The notes under the pieces are model-generated. The model made no database searches and was not told where the DNA came from. It saw only the letters and a list, made by a program, of their open reading frames with translations. This document shows positions 9,455-19,533 of a DNA stretch of 62,622 bases, piece by piece. The position numbers were made by a program, and so were the translations under genes. The DNA lies in NCBI GenBank assembly GCA_004173455.1, contig SECL01000018.1, positions 1 to 62,622 on the forward strand. The letters run 5' to 3'. This stretch comes from Moraxellaceae bacterium. GTDB taxonomy: Bacteria > Pseudomonadota > Gammaproteobacteria > Pseudomonadales > Moraxellaceae. The stretch's first letter is position 1. The number at the start of each line of letters is the position of its first letter.

Positions 9455-10776
9455 ACCAGCATGTACTGTGCTTTGAACATGAAACACTGTATCCGACAGG
9501 CTGTGTCCTAAAACCGGCTGATGGGTTACGCGAGATTCCGCAGGCTCTTTTTGATGAGCTATTTTATGCAGGATTGGATGCGGGGAATGATAAACCACAG
9601 CAACAGCCGCAGGTTTGGTTCGTGCGTGAATGGCTGGGCAGGCAGCCCGTTTTAAAAACTCGGCAATATGTCGGTGTGGTGCAGGGACGTTGTGGTCATG
9701 TGCTGGAGATTTTACCCAAAACTGGCAAGGCTGGACATGATGCCAGCGAGATGCGCCTGATGTTGCTGCACATGCTACATGCCTTGCCAGATATGCCGTT
9801 TAAGACTTTGCCCCAGCCGGCGCTAGTACAACTGGCCAAAATGCCTTTACTGCAAGTATTTATTCAGCAGGCGTTGAGCAGTATTGCCAACGTGATACAG
9901 CATGGTTTAAAGCAACAGTACCAGTCCACGCAGGATAATCAGCCCATGTTGCGTGGCCGTTTATTGATCTCGCAGCAAGTTCGATACAATCATAGCAATC
10001 AGGCACATTTTTATAGTGAGCATGATGAATATGTGGCCAATTGCGCGGAGAACCGGATTTTAAGGCTGGCATTAACGATAATTTCACGTTTTCCACATGC
10101 CGCCACGTATCAGCATTTAGTTCATGCCTGCATACAACACATGGCACATATTCCAGTATCACGCCAGCCGGAACAGGACTTTAAGTCAATCCAGTTAGAT
10201 CGTAACAATCAGTATTATGCCAGTGCGCTGCAATGGGCAAAGCTAGTCATTACTGATTTTAGCCCTTCAGTTGGTCTCGGCCAGCAAACCGCATTGAGTT
10301 TGCTATTTGACATGAATAAACTGTTTGAAAGTATAGTGGCTTGCCAGCTCAAAAGACAGTTGCCGATTGGATGGCAACTCAAAACGCAACAGCAAACGGC
10401 AGCATTGGTACAGGTCAATCAGCAGCCGCAGCGTAAATTACAACCGGATCTGCTGTTGTTTGATCAGCAGCAAGCGGTTGCGTTGCTAGATTGCAAATGG
10501 AAACTCAAAAGTGGTCGTACATTTAGTCAGCTCAATCCCGATGAACAGGAGCTATACCAGATGTTTGCCTATGCCGCAGCTTATCTGCCCAAGGGCGGCA
10601 ATGTGTGTTTGATTTATCCCAAAACACCACAGTTTAGCCGTGCAGTGGAACAAGCTGTATTTCACCATATTCGTGATGTCGAGGTGCATTTGTGGTTGTT
10701 GCCATTTTGCCTGCAACGGTTTGAACTGGTCGATGCACCTTTTCAGTGGTCATCCATAACGGTGAAACTTGATTAA
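9448..10776 (+). CDS. McrC-like nuclease subunit of a type IV restriction system
   Basis: McrC-family proteins pair with McrB AAA+ rings and carry the PD-(D/E)XK nuclease. In this 442-residue protein the nuclease core is visible near the C-terminus: LQPDLLLFD around residue 333 and ALLDCKWKL with the D-x-K pair at about 348-350. The N-terminal part contains VGVVQGRCGHVLEILPK, typical of the McrC N-terminal domain. The 7-bp overlap with the McrB-like gene implies translational coupling. No DNA methyltransferase or specificity subunit lies nearby, which fits a modification-dependent type IV system. Confidence 0.88.
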   Translation: MLNQHVLCFEHETLYPTGCVLKPADGLREIPQALFDELFYAGLDAGNDKPQQQPQVWFVREWLGRQPVLKTRQYVGVVQGRCGHVLEILPKTGKAGHDASEMRLMLLHMLHALPDMPFKTLPQPALVQLAKMPLLQVFIQQALSSIANVIQHGLKQQYQSTQDNQPMLRGRLLISQQVRYNHSNQAHFYSEHDEYVANCAENRILRLALTIISRFPHAATYQHLVHACIQHMAHIPVSRQPEQDFKSIQLDRNNQYYASALQWAKLVITDFSPSVGLGQQTALSLLFDMNKLFESIVACQLKRQLPIGWQLKTQQQTAALVQVNQQPQRKLQPDLLLFDQQQAVALLDCKWKLKSGRTFSQLNPDEQELYQMFAYAAAYLPKGGNVCLIYPKTPQFSRAVEQAVFHHIRDVEVHLWLLPFCLQRFELVDAPFQWSSITVKLD

Positions 10777-10790
10777 TACTGTATTTTTTG

Positions 10791-10840
10791 ATGAAGTGCT
10801 TCATTAGGCGCTTTAGTAAAAGACCTATGAAGTGCTTCAT
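10791..10840. repeat. Two copies of a 14-bp palindrome
   Basis: ATGAAGTGCTTCAT occurs at 10791-10804 and 10827-10840. Each copy is an inverted repeat (ATGAAG/CTTCAT) and the two start 36 bp apart. They lie between the mcrC stop and the convergent L,D-transpeptidase gene, just upstream of a terminator. They may be protein-binding sites or transcript-end structures. Confidence 0.75.
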
Positions 10841-10856
10841 CAAAGATAGCGCATAA

Positions 10857-10882
10857 AAAAATCCTCCAGAGCGGAGGATTTT
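10857..10882. terminator. Bidirectional rho-independent terminator
   Basis: AAAAATCCTCC, an AGAGC loop and GGAGGATTTT form a hairpin flanked by A and T tracts on both sides. It can end both the mcrBC transcript (plus strand) and the L,D-transpeptidase transcript (minus strand). Confidence 0.9.
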
Positions 10883-10927
10883 ATGGATTAAGTAAATCTG
10901 ATTTTTTGAATTATCAGATGCGCTGAT

Positions 10928-12295
10928 TTACTCTAAAAAGCGAACAGTAACGCCCGGTTTGACCCGCTTGGACAAGGCATTTGCGTCCCAGTTGGTTAAG
11001 CGGATACAGCCATGCGAGGCAGTCTTGGAAATCAGGGAAGGCTCAGGCGTGCCATGAATACCAAACGACGGCTTGGACAATGCAATCCACATATTACCCA
11101 CAGGGTTGTTTGGACCCGGTGGCAGAGACAGCGGCTTCATGTTCTTGCCTTGTACAAAGTTTTTCGGGTTATAGCCATACCATGGATTTGGTGCAACGGC
11201 TTTGACCTGATAAGTGCCTTTGGGTGATGGGGTATCTGTACTGCCAATAGTGGCTGGATAAGTGGCGACCATCTTATTATTGCTATCAAAAGCATAAATT
11301 TGTTTGGCGCCTTTATGGGCAATAATCAGAGATACCGGATCACTTAAATCTTCACGGGTATTGGTGACTACTATTGTTTCACCTGCTTTGGCAAAAGTGG
11401 CATCAGGGTTAATTTTTCTCAGGAAGTTTTCATCCATGTGAAAACGCTCGCCCAGCATTTCGGTGACCCGCGTGTAGTACAGTCCTTTCATTTTGGCCTG
11501 CTCAGCATAGTCATGCGGAATGGACGCTGCATAAGGCCCATCAATATCCTGCTGGGTGATGGTGTAAGACTGGAATACATCGTTACTTTGGCCAGCACTC
11601 AGCAGATCCCAAGTTTGGGTGTCCAGCGCGCCAGTCGCTTTTAAACCATTCATCACCTGAAATGCTGAAATGGCTTTAAGCATATTCTTACCAGAAATTC
11701 CATCAATGACGCCTGGTGAGGCATGGAAACGGTTCAGCAATACCTGTGCCTTAGCATATTCAGTAAACTGGCCTTTACCCAGATCGCTCACCCAGTTGGC
11801 ATTGTTCAGGCCCTCAAGCGTCCATTCCTGCGCTGTTTTTGCTTGCACCGAATTTTTACTGGTGTCATTTGCTGTATCGGTTGGGCTTTCAGGCATTGTA
11901 TTCACCACTGCCTGTGCTTTTTCTAATGCGCGCTCGGTTTGTGAAGTCACCGGTTTGCTGGTATCTGATTCATTCGCTGATGCGTTATTAATGTCGGATA
12001 TCTGGTTAACAACAGTAGGTTTTAGATTTTGTTCATTTTGAGATGCGATGTTTTGTGCTGTACCTTGTGTTGCATTTTGGCCAGCGCCTTGTTCAAGCGT
12101 TACATCAGAAGTGACTTGATTTTGCGCTGTATTGACACTGCTGATTGAGTCGCTAGATTCAGGACTTACGGTGTTAGTAACACTGTTATTGGATGAGCTA
12201 TTTAAAGATTTATCACTGTTATCTTGTGCTGAAAATGCAGTTTGAGTTAAACATAGTGCAAGCGCAATGGTTAAGGCCGAGCGAGCAAACATCAT
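10928..12295 (-). CDS. Exported L,D-transpeptidase (YkuD family) with long disordered linker
   Basis: This cell-wall enzyme forms 3-3 peptidoglycan crosslinks or attaches proteins to peptidoglycan. The N-terminus is a signal peptide ending near AFSA. About 120 residues of Ser/Asn/Thr/Gln-rich low-complexity linker follow. A peptidoglycan-binding-like helical module (NRFHASPGVIDGISGKNML to WDLLSAG) comes next, then the YkuD catalytic domain. The catalytic motif HGTPEPS...SHGCIRL has Cys at about residue 430 and His at 428. At 455 residues it is longer than E. coli ErfK-type enzymes because of the linker. It is monocistronic and divergent from hemE. Confidence 0.93.
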   Translation of the reverse strand: MMFARSALTIALALCLTQTAFSAQDNSDKSLNSSSNNSVTNTVSPESSDSISSVNTAQNQVTSDVTLEQGAGQNATQGTAQNIASQNEQNLKPTVVNQISDINNASANESDTSKPVTSQTERALEKAQAVVNTMPESPTDTANDTSKNSVQAKTAQEWTLEGLNNANWVSDLGKGQFTEYAKAQVLLNRFHASPGVIDGISGKNMLKAISAFQVMNGLKATGALDTQTWDLLSAGQSNDVFQSYTITQQDIDGPYAASIPHDYAEQAKMKGLYYTRVTEMLGERFHMDENFLRKINPDATFAKAGETIVVTNTREDLSDPVSLIIAHKGAKQIYAFDSNNKMVATYPATIGSTDTPSPKGTYQVKAVAPNPWYGYNPKNFVQGKNMKPLSLPPGPNNPVGNMWIALSKPSFGIHGTPEPSLISKTASHGCIRLTNWDANALSKRVKPGVTVRFLE

Positions 12296-12507
12296 AATTT
12301 TCCTAAAATATGTAACTTTCTATGTAATGGCTAGTATGACAAAACCTGCAATCGTTTGCAGTGAGCAACTGTAAATATATACAGCTTTACTGCGACACAA
12401 TAGCGCATTTAAATACAAAGCAAAATTATTCATTTAGGGCGTAGTTTGCTATGATTTGCCCCTTGATTTAGCCTGCCAATTAAGAAGTTATCGTGAGGAA
12501 TCCTTCA

Positions 12508-13596
12508 ATGAAGCCACTCAAAAATGATCGTTTCCTGCGTGCGTTACTCCGTGAACCTGTGGACTGTACGCCGGTGTGGATGATGCGGCAGGCAGGGCGT
12601 TATTTACCAGAATATAAAGCCACGCGGGCGCAAGCTGGGGATTTTTTAAGCCTGTGCAAAAATACCGATCTGGCCTGTGAAGTGACCTTACAGCCGTTGC
12701 GTCGATTTGCGCTAGATGCTGCTATTTTATTTTCTGATATTTTAACCATTCCCGATGCCATGGGACTTGGTCTGTATTTTGAAGTGGGCGAAGGGCCAAA
12801 ATTTAGAAAAACAGTGCGCAGCGAAGCCGATATTGCCAATCTTGAATGGACTAAACCCGAAGATTCGCTCGACTATGTGATGAATGCAGTGACTGCCATT
12901 CGTTCAGCATTGGCTGGCCAAGTGCCGCTGATCGGTTTTTCGGGCAGTCCATGGACGCTGGCAACCTATATGATTGAAGGTGGTAGCAGCCGTGAATTTC
13001 AGCATACAAAAACCATGTTGTACCATTCTCCAGAATTGCTACATGCTTTGCTGGATAAGCTGGCTGTTGCGGTGACCGAATACCTGAATGCCCAGATTCG
13101 CGCAGGGGCGCAGGCGATACAGATTTTTGATAGCTGGGGCGGTGCATTGGCGCACCGTGAATATGTCGAATTTTCGCTCAATTATATGACAAAAATTGTG
13201 CAGGGATTAATCAAGGAATATGACGGCCGCCGCGTGCCAGTCATTTTATTTACTAAAGGTGGCGGGCAGTGGCTGCCGCAAATGCTGGATAGTGGCGCGG
13301 ATGCACTGGGTCTGGACTGGACAACCAATCTGGCGATTGCACGGCAAACGGTGCAGGGCAAAGTGGCGCTGCAAGGTAATCTTGATCCGAACACCTTATA
13401 TGGTTCACCAGAGCGGATTCGTCAGGCGGTAAAAGCCATGCTACAAGATGCTTATGCAGATGGTATTCACACCGGTTATGTAGCCAATCTTGGACACGGT
13501 ATTACCCAATGGGTCAATCCTGACCATGCAGGCGTATTTGTAGATGCGGTGCATGAGTTTAGCAATGAAATTTTTAACGCGAACAATTCAAAATAG
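12508..13596 (+). CDS. hemE: Uroporphyrinogen decarboxylase
   Basis: HemE decarboxylates the four acetate groups of uroporphyrinogen III to give coproporphyrinogen III in haem synthesis. [20 protein letters not shown] near the N-terminus is the family signature, with [12 protein letters not shown] and [17 protein letters not shown] following. I use ATG 12508 with GAGGA at 12495-12499 rather than the upstream in-frame GTG 12493, giving 362 residues. It is a single gene followed at a short distance by a membrane protein gene. Confidence 0.97.
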   Translation: MKPLKNDRFLRALLREPVDCTPVWMMRQAGRYLPEYKATRAQAGDFLSLCKNTDLACEVTLQPLRRFALDAAILFSDILTIPDAMGLGLYFEVGEGPKFRKTVRSEADIANLEWTKPEDSLDYVMNAVTAIRSALAGQVPLIGFSGSPWTLATYMIEGGSSREFQHTKTMLYHSPELLHALLDKLAVAVTEYLNAQIRAGAQAIQIFDSWGGALAHREYVEFSLNYMTKIVQGLIKEYDGRRVPVILFTKGGGQWLPQMLDSGADALGLDWTTNLAIARQTVQGKVALQGNLDPNTLYGSPERIRQAVKAMLQDAYADGIHTGYVANLGHGITQWVNPDHAGVFVDAVHEFSNEIFNANNSK

Positions 13597-13668
13597 CCAT
13601 TTATAATGATCCGCTAATGTAAGCAAAGTCATAAGACGTTTTAGTGAATATAGCGGTGGGGAACTTGG

Positions 13669-14469
13669 GTGTTTAAAACACTGATTCAGGGCGGTGTGCT
13701 GGGCTTGTCGGCTGCCTTATTTGGTATCTTGCTGCTGCTGGCCTTTGTGGTTACGCATCAGATGCACTGGCCGATTGGTGGTATTTATCGCTACGATGCC
13801 TTACTGGCCTATGCCTTAGTGATTCAAGTGTTTTTGGTATATTTTCGGCTGGAAACCCCGCGTGAAGTCTGGGTGATTGCCATTTTTCATATCATGGCCA
13901 TGGGGATGGAACTGTTTTTAACCCATCCCAAAATTGGTTCGTGGCATTATCCGGAACAAGCTGTTTTCCGAATTGCCAATGTGCCGTTGTTTGCCGGATT
14001 TATGTACTCGGCGATAGGTAGTTTTCTAGCGCGTAGCTTGCGGTTGTTTAGTGCATCTTTTGTTCATCTACCTCGTTTAAAATGGCTGGGTTTGCTGGCG
14101 CTGCTGTCGTATGCTAACTTTTTTACCAAGTTTTTTATTCCTGATGTCCGCAATGTGCTGTTTGTGGCTTCGGTGGTTTTATTCTGGAAAACCCGGCTGT
14201 TATTTTCTGTTCAGCAAAAAGCCCACCCACCGAAACAATACCAACTACCATTCTTACCCCTGTTACTGGCTTTGGCCTTTATGGTCTGGCTATCAGAAAA
14301 TGTTGCGACTTTTGCCAATATTTGGCGCTATCCATCGCAGTCTGAGTTGTGGCACATGGTGGGTTGGGGCAAGCTGGGTTCATGGTACTTGCTGCTCACA
14401 TTGAGCTTGGTACTGGTGCTGGCGGTGATGGGCAAACGGGATCAGCATGGGAATTGGCGTCTGCATTAA
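13669..14469 (+). CDS. DUF817 integral membrane protein
   Basis: The 266 residues contain about seven or eight hydrophobic helices. The sequence matches the DUF817 family (YoaT-like): FRLETPREVWVIAIFH, MELFLTHPKIGSWHYPE and VPLFAGFMYSAIGSFLARS are distinctive. The function is not known. The start is GTG 13669 after GGGGAA. Its stop is immediately followed by an ATG in frame with the next gene, so the two are probably one transcript. Confidence 0.88.
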   Translation: MFKTLIQGGVLGLSAALFGILLLLAFVVTHQMHWPIGGIYRYDALLAYALVIQVFLVYFRLETPREVWVIAIFHIMAMGMELFLTHPKIGSWHYPEQAVFRIANVPLFAGFMYSAIGSFLARSLRLFSASFVHLPRLKWLGLLALLSYANFFTKFFIPDVRNVLFVASVVLFWKTRLLFSVQQKAHPPKQYQLPFLPLLLALAFMVWLSENVATFANIWRYPSQSELWHMVGWGKLGSWYLLLTLSLVLVLAVMGKRDQHGNWRLH

Positions 14470-14517
14470 ATGAAAACAGGCGTACTACCGCTAATCAGCA
14501 ATCAAAAGGTGATAACA

Positions 14518-15243
14518 ATGAATCAAACACTCGCGCCATATTTACACATCGAACTGAATGAATTTGGGCAACCTGTTGGACAACGGCTCGAAAGTTGGCA
14601 ATGTGCAATCAAGCCGCCACAACAGACCCTAAGCGGAAAATATGTTCAACTGATTCCACTGAATGTTGCGCAACATGCCGAGGCATTATGGGCGTTGGTA
14701 AATCAGGAGCCAGATGCGTCTTGCTGGACATATTTGCCGTATGGGTCATTTGCCTCACAGATTGTATTGAGTGACTGGCTTAACAGCATGCTGGATCAAG
14801 ATTTATTGCTGTATGGCATTTTTACCGGCGACAAAATTCAAGGCTGGTGTGCCTTAATGCGGGCAGATTGCAAGGCAGGCAGTATAGAAATTGGCCATGT
14901 GTATTATTCGGCAGGTTTGCGCCGAACACTGGCAGCAACAGAAGCCATGTTTTTGCTGATGCAGCAGGTCTTTACACTGGGTTATCGACGTTGTGAGTGG
15001 AAGTGTAATAGTTTAAATGCACCTTCCAAGCGTGCTGCCCTGCGTCTGGGTTTTCAGCATGAAGGACTGTTCCGGCAAGCAACCATAGTCAAAGGCCGTA
15101 ATCGCAATACCGATTGGTTTTCTATACTGGATCATGAGTGGGCTGAGCAAGAACAGGCGATGCAGCACTGGTTAAGCTCAGCTAATTTTGATGACAGTGG
15201 CCAGCAAAAATTAAGCCTACAGCAGTGCCGTCGATCTTTATAG
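14518..15243 (+). CDS. GNAT acetyltransferase, RimJ/RimL type
   Basis: The protein resembles RimJ/RimL-like N-acetyltransferases that act on proteins or small amines. LSGKYVQLIPLNVAQHAEALWALV opens the GNAT domain, IEIGHVYYSAGLRRTLAATEAM holds the acetyl-CoA-binding region, and CNSLNAPSKRAALRLGFQHEG is the typical end of the fold. ATG 14518 with AAAGGTGA upstream gives 241 residues. An in-frame ATG at 14470, directly after the DUF817 stop, would add 16. The substrate is unknown. The stop lies one base from the convergent folE stop with no room for a terminator. Confidence 0.88.
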   Translation: MNQTLAPYLHIELNEFGQPVGQRLESWQCAIKPPQQTLSGKYVQLIPLNVAQHAEALWALVNQEPDASCWTYLPYGSFASQIVLSDWLNSMLDQDLLLYGIFTGDKIQGWCALMRADCKAGSIEIGHVYYSAGLRRTLAATEAMFLLMQQVFTLGYRRCEWKCNSLNAPSKRAALRLGFQHEGLFRQATIVKGRNRNTDWFSILDHEWAEQEQAMQHWLSSANFDDSGQQKLSLQQCRRSL

Positions 15244-15244
15244 A

Positions 15245-15802
15245 CTAAATATTTTCACGTGGCACTGCCATTAAAAATTCCTGCCGTGCTTGCGTATTGG
15301 TGGTAAATTCGCCCAGCATGGACACAGTACGCGTGGTTGATTGCTGTTTTTGTACACCACGCATCATCATACACATATGCGCTGCATCCATGACTACCGC
15401 TGCACCACGTGCCCCTGTAGCATCCATGACCGCTTGCGCAACTTGCTGGGTCAGGCCTTCCTGAATCTGCAAGCGCCGTGAATACATATCCACAATACGG
15501 GCAAATTTGGACAACCCCAGCACATGACCATTGGGCAAATAGGCAATATGTGCCTGACCCATAAATGGCAGCATGTGATGCTCACACAGGGAATAAAATT
15601 CAATACCCTTAACCAAGACCATTTCACGGTTGGTAGACGGAAACACCGCGTTATTGGTGACTTCATCCAGTGATTGATCATAGCCTTGTGTCAGGAAAGA
15701 AAAAGCCTTGGCAGCACGGGCAGGGGTATCAATAAGGCCTGGACGTTCTAAATCTTCGCCAACTGCAGAAATGATATTGGCGTAAGATTGTTGCATAGTC
15801 AT
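15245..15802 (-). CDS. folE: GTP cyclohydrolase I
   Basis: FolE converts GTP to 7,8-dihydroneopterin triphosphate, the first step of folate synthesis. Zinc ligands are visible in [10 protein letters not shown] and HMCMMMRGV, so this is the zinc-dependent type IA enzyme. The 185 residues fit the short Pseudomonas/Moraxellaceae form. The start is ATG 15802, after AGGTGAT. It is transcribed toward the GNAT gene, with stop codons a base apart. Confidence 0.97.
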   Translation of the reverse strand: MTMQQSYANIISAVGEDLERPGLIDTPARAAKAFSFLTQGYDQSLDEVTNNAVFPSTNREMVLVKGIEFYSLCEHHMLPFMGQAHIAYLPNGHVLGLSKFARIVDMYSRRLQIQEGLTQQVAQAVMDATGARGAAVVMDAAHMCMMMRGVQKQQSTTRTVSMLGEFTTNTQARQEFLMAVPRENI

Positions 15803-15966
15803 TGCGTCAGATCACCTAATAGACAGGAGCTAAATTTGGCAACAAAATATGCCAATATTGAAGGGCGCTATTATACCAGAAAAAATAGCTATGACAGAAA
15901 CACAAGCTGTTGAGTAAGGTTTTGTGTTGTTTAACTAACCTAATATTAGAGAGCTAGACCATAGCA

Positions 15967-16683
15967 CTAACGCGCCTGATGCGGCGTACGGTTGTTTTTG
16001 CCTTCTTTGCCCTGAGATTCTGCGCGCTTGAGCAATACCAAAACTGCTCCTGTTCCGCCTTGTTCCGAGGGAGCGCTCACAAAGGCCAATACTTCACGAT
16101 GTTGACGCAACCAGCCATTTACATAGGTTTTTAAGATGGCTTGCGGGCCTTTGCCATGCACAATCTTGATGACATTTTCATTGGCTTGTCGCGCTATTTC
16201 AATAATTTGCAAAACAGCACTGCGCGCTTCCTCAATGGTACAGCCATGTAGATCCACTGCTTCGTACCAGCGCAGCTTGCCGGTTTTTAACTGTTCAAAT
16301 ACCCGATGCTGCAAGGTTGCCAACCGATAACTTAAAAAAGCTTCACTGGCCACTGGATTGAGCATGGCCTGCGTATCTGAAATTCCTTGCATTCCTGCTT
16401 CATCTACCCCAACGGCAGCCGCTCGCCGTGCCAAAATCTGGGCACTGGGTTTTTTGGGTTTGGTGGGCGAAGCGACCGGCATTTCATCTGTTTTGATAGG
16501 TTTTACACCACGCATGGCTTGGGTAAACAGCTTGTCCTCATCTACAGTTTCTGCGGGTACTTTTTTGGCAGCAGTGGCTTTAGCAGGCAGCACGCTGGTT
16601 GGCGCTGCAGTTGCCTTTAACTGCTGTTTTAGCTCACGTAATGTTTGTTGCATATCTTGATTAAACGAAGAAGCTTTGGCCAT
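15967..16683 (-). CDS. Smr-domain endonuclease-like protein
   Basis: The C-terminal half is an Smr domain as in MutS2 and E. coli SmrA/SmrB: VDLHGCTIEEAR near residue 143, IKIVHGKGP near 175, and GGTGAVLVLLKR. Smr domains cleave RNA or nick DNA; SmrB-type proteins act on collided ribosomes. The N-terminal 130 residues are Lys/Ala/Pro-rich with a short helical start (FNQDMQQTLRELKQQL). The specific substrate cannot be assigned. It is a separate unit from trpC, which lies behind it on the same strand. Confidence 0.87.
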   Translation of the reverse strand: MAKASSFNQDMQQTLRELKQQLKATAAPTSVLPAKATAAKKVPAETVDEDKLFTQAMRGVKPIKTDEMPVASPTKPKKPSAQILARRAAAVGVDEAGMQGISDTQAMLNPVASEAFLSYRLATLQHRVFEQLKTGKLRWYEAVDLHGCTIEEARSAVLQIIEIARQANENVIKIVHGKGPQAILKTYVNGWLRQHREVLAFVSAPSEQGGTGAVLVLLKRAESQGKEGKNNRTPHQAR

Positions 16684-16713
16684 GGGTCACCTTTCAACAT
16701 GATCAAAAATTAA

Positions 16714-16757
16714 ACCCTTGTTTAGCAAACCAGATCAATGGCATACCAAACAAGGGT
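16714..16757 (-). terminator. Inverted repeat, possible trp terminator
   Basis: ACCCTTGTTT at 16714-16723 and AAACAAGGGT at 16748-16757 are perfect inverse complements with a 24-base loop. Read on the minus strand, a T-rich stretch follows. It lies just beyond the trpC stop and before the Smr gene. The long loop makes a terminator role less certain. Confidence 0.5.
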
Positions 16758-16800
16758 CGAATAATGAAAACAGGGTCTTTAATTTACCTCAATGTAGACA

Positions 16801-17625
16801 TTAGGCAACACTGTTAATATTTTTAGGTTGGCCGAACAATTGGGTTAAAGCAGCCCCCGGATTGGTTTCACGCATAAAGCTTTCACCCACCAAAAAGCTA
16901 TTGACGCCATTTGCCAGCATCAGGTCGACATCATTACGGGTTTTGATGCCGCTTTCAGTGACCAAAAGGCGGTCATTCGGCACATATTGCTTAAGTCCTA
17001 ATGTGACATTCAGGCTAACCGAAAAGTTTTTCAGGTTACGGTTATTAATGCCAATGATGGCCGAATCAGGCAGTATCAGGGCACGATCCAGTTCACTATG
17101 ATTATGCACTTCAACCAGCACATCCATGCCATGTTCAACGGCCAGTGATGCCATTTCTTGCATCTGGGCATCCGACAGGCAAGCGGCAATCAGTAATACA
17201 CAATCAGCTTCTAACGCACGGCTTTCCACAATCTGGTAAGGCGAAATCATGAAATCCTTGCGCAGAGCAGGGAGCTTGGTAACACTGCGTGCCAGTTTCA
17301 GATTTTGGTCATTGCCTGCAAAAAAATCAACGTCGGTTAATACCGATAAACAGGCCGCGCCGGCTTTTTCATACTGAACAGCGATTTCTGCTGGCTTAAA
17401 ATTTTCACGAATCACACCTTGTGATGGCGAAGCTTTTTTGATCTCAGCAATAACTGCCGGTTTTTTAGCTTGTAATGCCTTGGCAAAACCACGCGTCGGC
17501 GAAGCAACTTTTGCACGTTGTTCCAGATCATTGAGCGAAAGTTTCTTCTCACGCAAATCAACTTCTTCACGTTTACGGGCGACAATCTTTCCAAGAATAG
17601 TGTCTTCAGTCCGTACCATATCCAT
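16801..17625 (-). CDS. trpC: Indole-3-glycerol phosphate synthase
   Basis: TrpC closes the indole ring from carboxyphenylamino-deoxyribulose phosphate in tryptophan synthesis. The TIM-barrel landmarks are [13 protein letters not shown] near residue 58, [18 protein letters not shown], and the phosphate-binding [12 protein letters not shown] and LVGESFMR. It has 274 residues and is not fused to trpF, unlike in enterics. It is last in the minus-strand trpG-trpD-trpC run, 81 bp after trpD. Confidence 0.97.
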   Translation of the reverse strand: MDMVRTEDTILGKIVARKREEVDLREKKLSLNDLEQRAKVASPTRGFAKALQAKKPAVIAEIKKASPSQGVIRENFKPAEIAVQYEKAGAACLSVLTDVDFFAGNDQNLKLARSVTKLPALRKDFMISPYQIVESRALEADCVLLIAACLSDAQMQEMASLAVEHGMDVLVEVHNHSELDRALILPDSAIIGINNRNLKNFSVSLNVTLGLKQYVPNDRLLVTESGIKTRNDVDLMLANGVNSFLVGESFMRETNPGAALTQLFGQPKNINSVA

Positions 17626-17706
17626 TAAAATCCTAAAATAAAGTGATCACAACAACGTGATTTTAATAAAACAATAATCGAGTAAATCGTTAAAGCAAAA
17701 ACTGGC

Positions 17707-18756
17707 TTAGGGGCTGACCGATTCAGTCAGAGTCTGCGTAAACTCAGCTAAAATTGACATTTTTTCTAAAGCCTGACCACCATAGATAATGTCTTGGGCA
17801 AAGCTGATTCCCTGACCTAAGCTATTGCATAATCCGGCAACATAAATGCCTGCACCAGCATTCAGTGTGATCATGTTGGCAGCTTTTTCACCCACTGGTG
17901 ATTTTTTTCGCCCAAGCGCATCTTTAATCAGCTTTAAACTCTCTGTTGGGCTTGCAACATTCAGACCAATCAGGCTTTGGCTATCAATGCCATAGTCTTC
18001 AGGTGTAAATTCCCATTCACGGATTTCATTGTCTTTTAGCTCGGCAACATGCGTAGCCTGAGCAAGACTGATTTCATCCAGACCATCTTTGGAATGTACA
18101 ACCAGTGCATGCACAGTGCCTAACTGACGCAATACCTCGGCAACAGGACGACACAGGCGCTGGTTAAAAACCCCAATGACTAGTCGCTGGGCACCGGCAG
18201 GGTTGGTCAATGGCCCTAACAGGTTAAACAGGGTGCGCATTCCTAGCTCACGGCGTGGGCCAATCGCATAACGCATAGCAGCATGGTGATTGGGCGCATA
18301 TAAAAACCCTACACCTATTTCACGAATACATCGTTCGGTTTGTGTCACATTAAGGTCAAGTTTGATACCCGCCTGATCCAGCAAATCAGAGCTGCCAGAC
18401 TTGCTGGAAACCCCACGATTACCATGTTTGGCCACATGCGCGCCCGCAGCAGCAGCCACAAAGGCAGACGCGGTGGATACATTAAACAAATGCTGGCCAT
18501 CACCACCTGTTCCGACTATATCAATAAGATGTGGCAAATCCGAAACCTGAACCGGCAGCATTAGCTCACGCATAACGCTAGCGGCGGCGGTAATTTCATC
18601 AATACTTTCACCTTTCATGCGCAGGCCAACCAGCAGGCCACCAATCTGGGCGCTAGTTGCTTCACCTGTCATGATCAGGCGCATCACATCGCGCATTTCA
18701 GACTGCGATAGGTCAATATGCTGTATCACCTGATCAAGGGCAGTTTGAATATCCAT
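17707..18756 (-). CDS. trpD: Anthranilate phosphoribosyltransferase
   Basis: TrpD transfers phosphoribose from PRPP to anthranilate. The PRPP-binding motif is [17 protein letters not shown] near residue 77, with [14 protein letters not shown] and a later [22 protein letters not shown] place the start at the ATG ending at 18756, preceded by a strong GGGGGAG, rather than at upstream Mets that overlap trpG; this gives 349 residues. Ten bases separate it from the trpG stop. Confidence 0.97.
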   Translation of the reverse strand: MDIQTALDQVIQHIDLSQSEMRDVMRLIMTGEATSAQIGGLLVGLRMKGESIDEITAAASVMRELMLPVQVSDLPHLIDIVGTGGDGQHLFNVSTASAFVAAAAGAHVAKHGNRGVSSKSGSSDLLDQAGIKLDLNVTQTERCIREIGVGFLYAPNHHAAMRYAIGPRRELGMRTLFNLLGPLTNPAGAQRLVIGVFNQRLCRPVAEVLRQLGTVHALVVHSKDGLDEISLAQATHVAELKDNEIREWEFTPEDYGIDSQSLIGLNVASPTESLKLIKDALGRKKSPVGEKAANMITLNAGAGIYVAGLCNSLGQGISFAQDIIYGGQALEKMSILAEFTQTLTESVSP

Positions 18757-18766
18757 AGACTCCCCC

Positions 18767-19351
18767 TTATGCATAGGTATCAATAAAGTTTTTCAGTAAC
18801 TGATGGCCATGTTCACTCAAAATGGATTCAGGGTGAAACTGCACGCCTTCAATGGCCAGCGTTTTATGACGCAAGCCCATAATTTCATCCATTTGCCCAT
18901 CAGCAGTTTGTGTCCAAGCAGTCACTTCCAAGCAGTCGGGTAGGGTATTTTTATCCACGACCAGCGAGTGATAGCGAGTGGCCTGATACGGATTGGCCAA
19001 GTCTTTAAAAATGCCTACATTGGCATGATACATCGCAGACAAACGGCCATGCATGACTTCACGCGCGCGAATCACATCACCACCAAAAGCCTGACCAATC
19101 GCCTGATGACCCAGACAAACACCGAGTAAAGGAATCTTACCGGCAAAATGCTCAATGGCCTGCAATGAAATACCTGCTTCATTGGGCGAACAAGGGCCGG
19201 GACCAATCACGATATATTGTGGTTGCCATGCTTCAATTTGCTCAATGGTCACCTGATCATTGCGAATGACCTTAACGTCTTGATCCAGTTCACCAAAGTA
19301 CTGGACAATATTGTAAGTAAAGGAGTCATAGTTATCGAGCATGAGAAGCAT
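18767..19351 (-). CDS. trpG: Anthranilate/aminodeoxychorismate synthase glutamine amidotransferase
   Basis: This amidotransferase supplies ammonia to TrpE, and in many Moraxellaceae probably also to Pab[20 protein letters not shown] starts the class I glutamine amidotransferase domain, the nucleophile Cys lies in [15 protein letters not shown] near residue 80, and the His-Glu pair lies in [13 protein letters not shown]. The start is the ATG ending at 19351 (194 residues); upstream in-frame Mets lack family similarity. trpE is not in the window, which is usual when trpGDC stands as a separate operon. Confidence 0.96.
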   Translation of the reverse strand: MLLMLDNYDSFTYNIVQYFGELDQDVKVIRNDQVTIEQIEAWQPQYIVIGPGPCSPNEAGISLQAIEHFAGKIPLLGVCLGHQAIGQAFGGDVIRAREVMHGRLSAMYHANVGIFKDLANPYQATRYHSLVVDKNTLPDCLEVTAWTQTADGQMDEIMGLRHKTLAIEGVQFHPESILSEHGHQLLKNFIDTYA

Positions 19352-19533
19352 GTATATAGCAACCTTATGAAATTTAAAGATTATTTCATTGCGACTGGCG
19401 AACATACTGGTTTTTACACCAGTTTGTCAGAATATCAGAGTGATTAAAGCCGCTGTATAGGCCAGTTATTTTAACAGATTCAAGGCCATGGTGTTTAACT
19501 GTTTCAGCCGGTTTGGGACTAGGCAGTATACGG

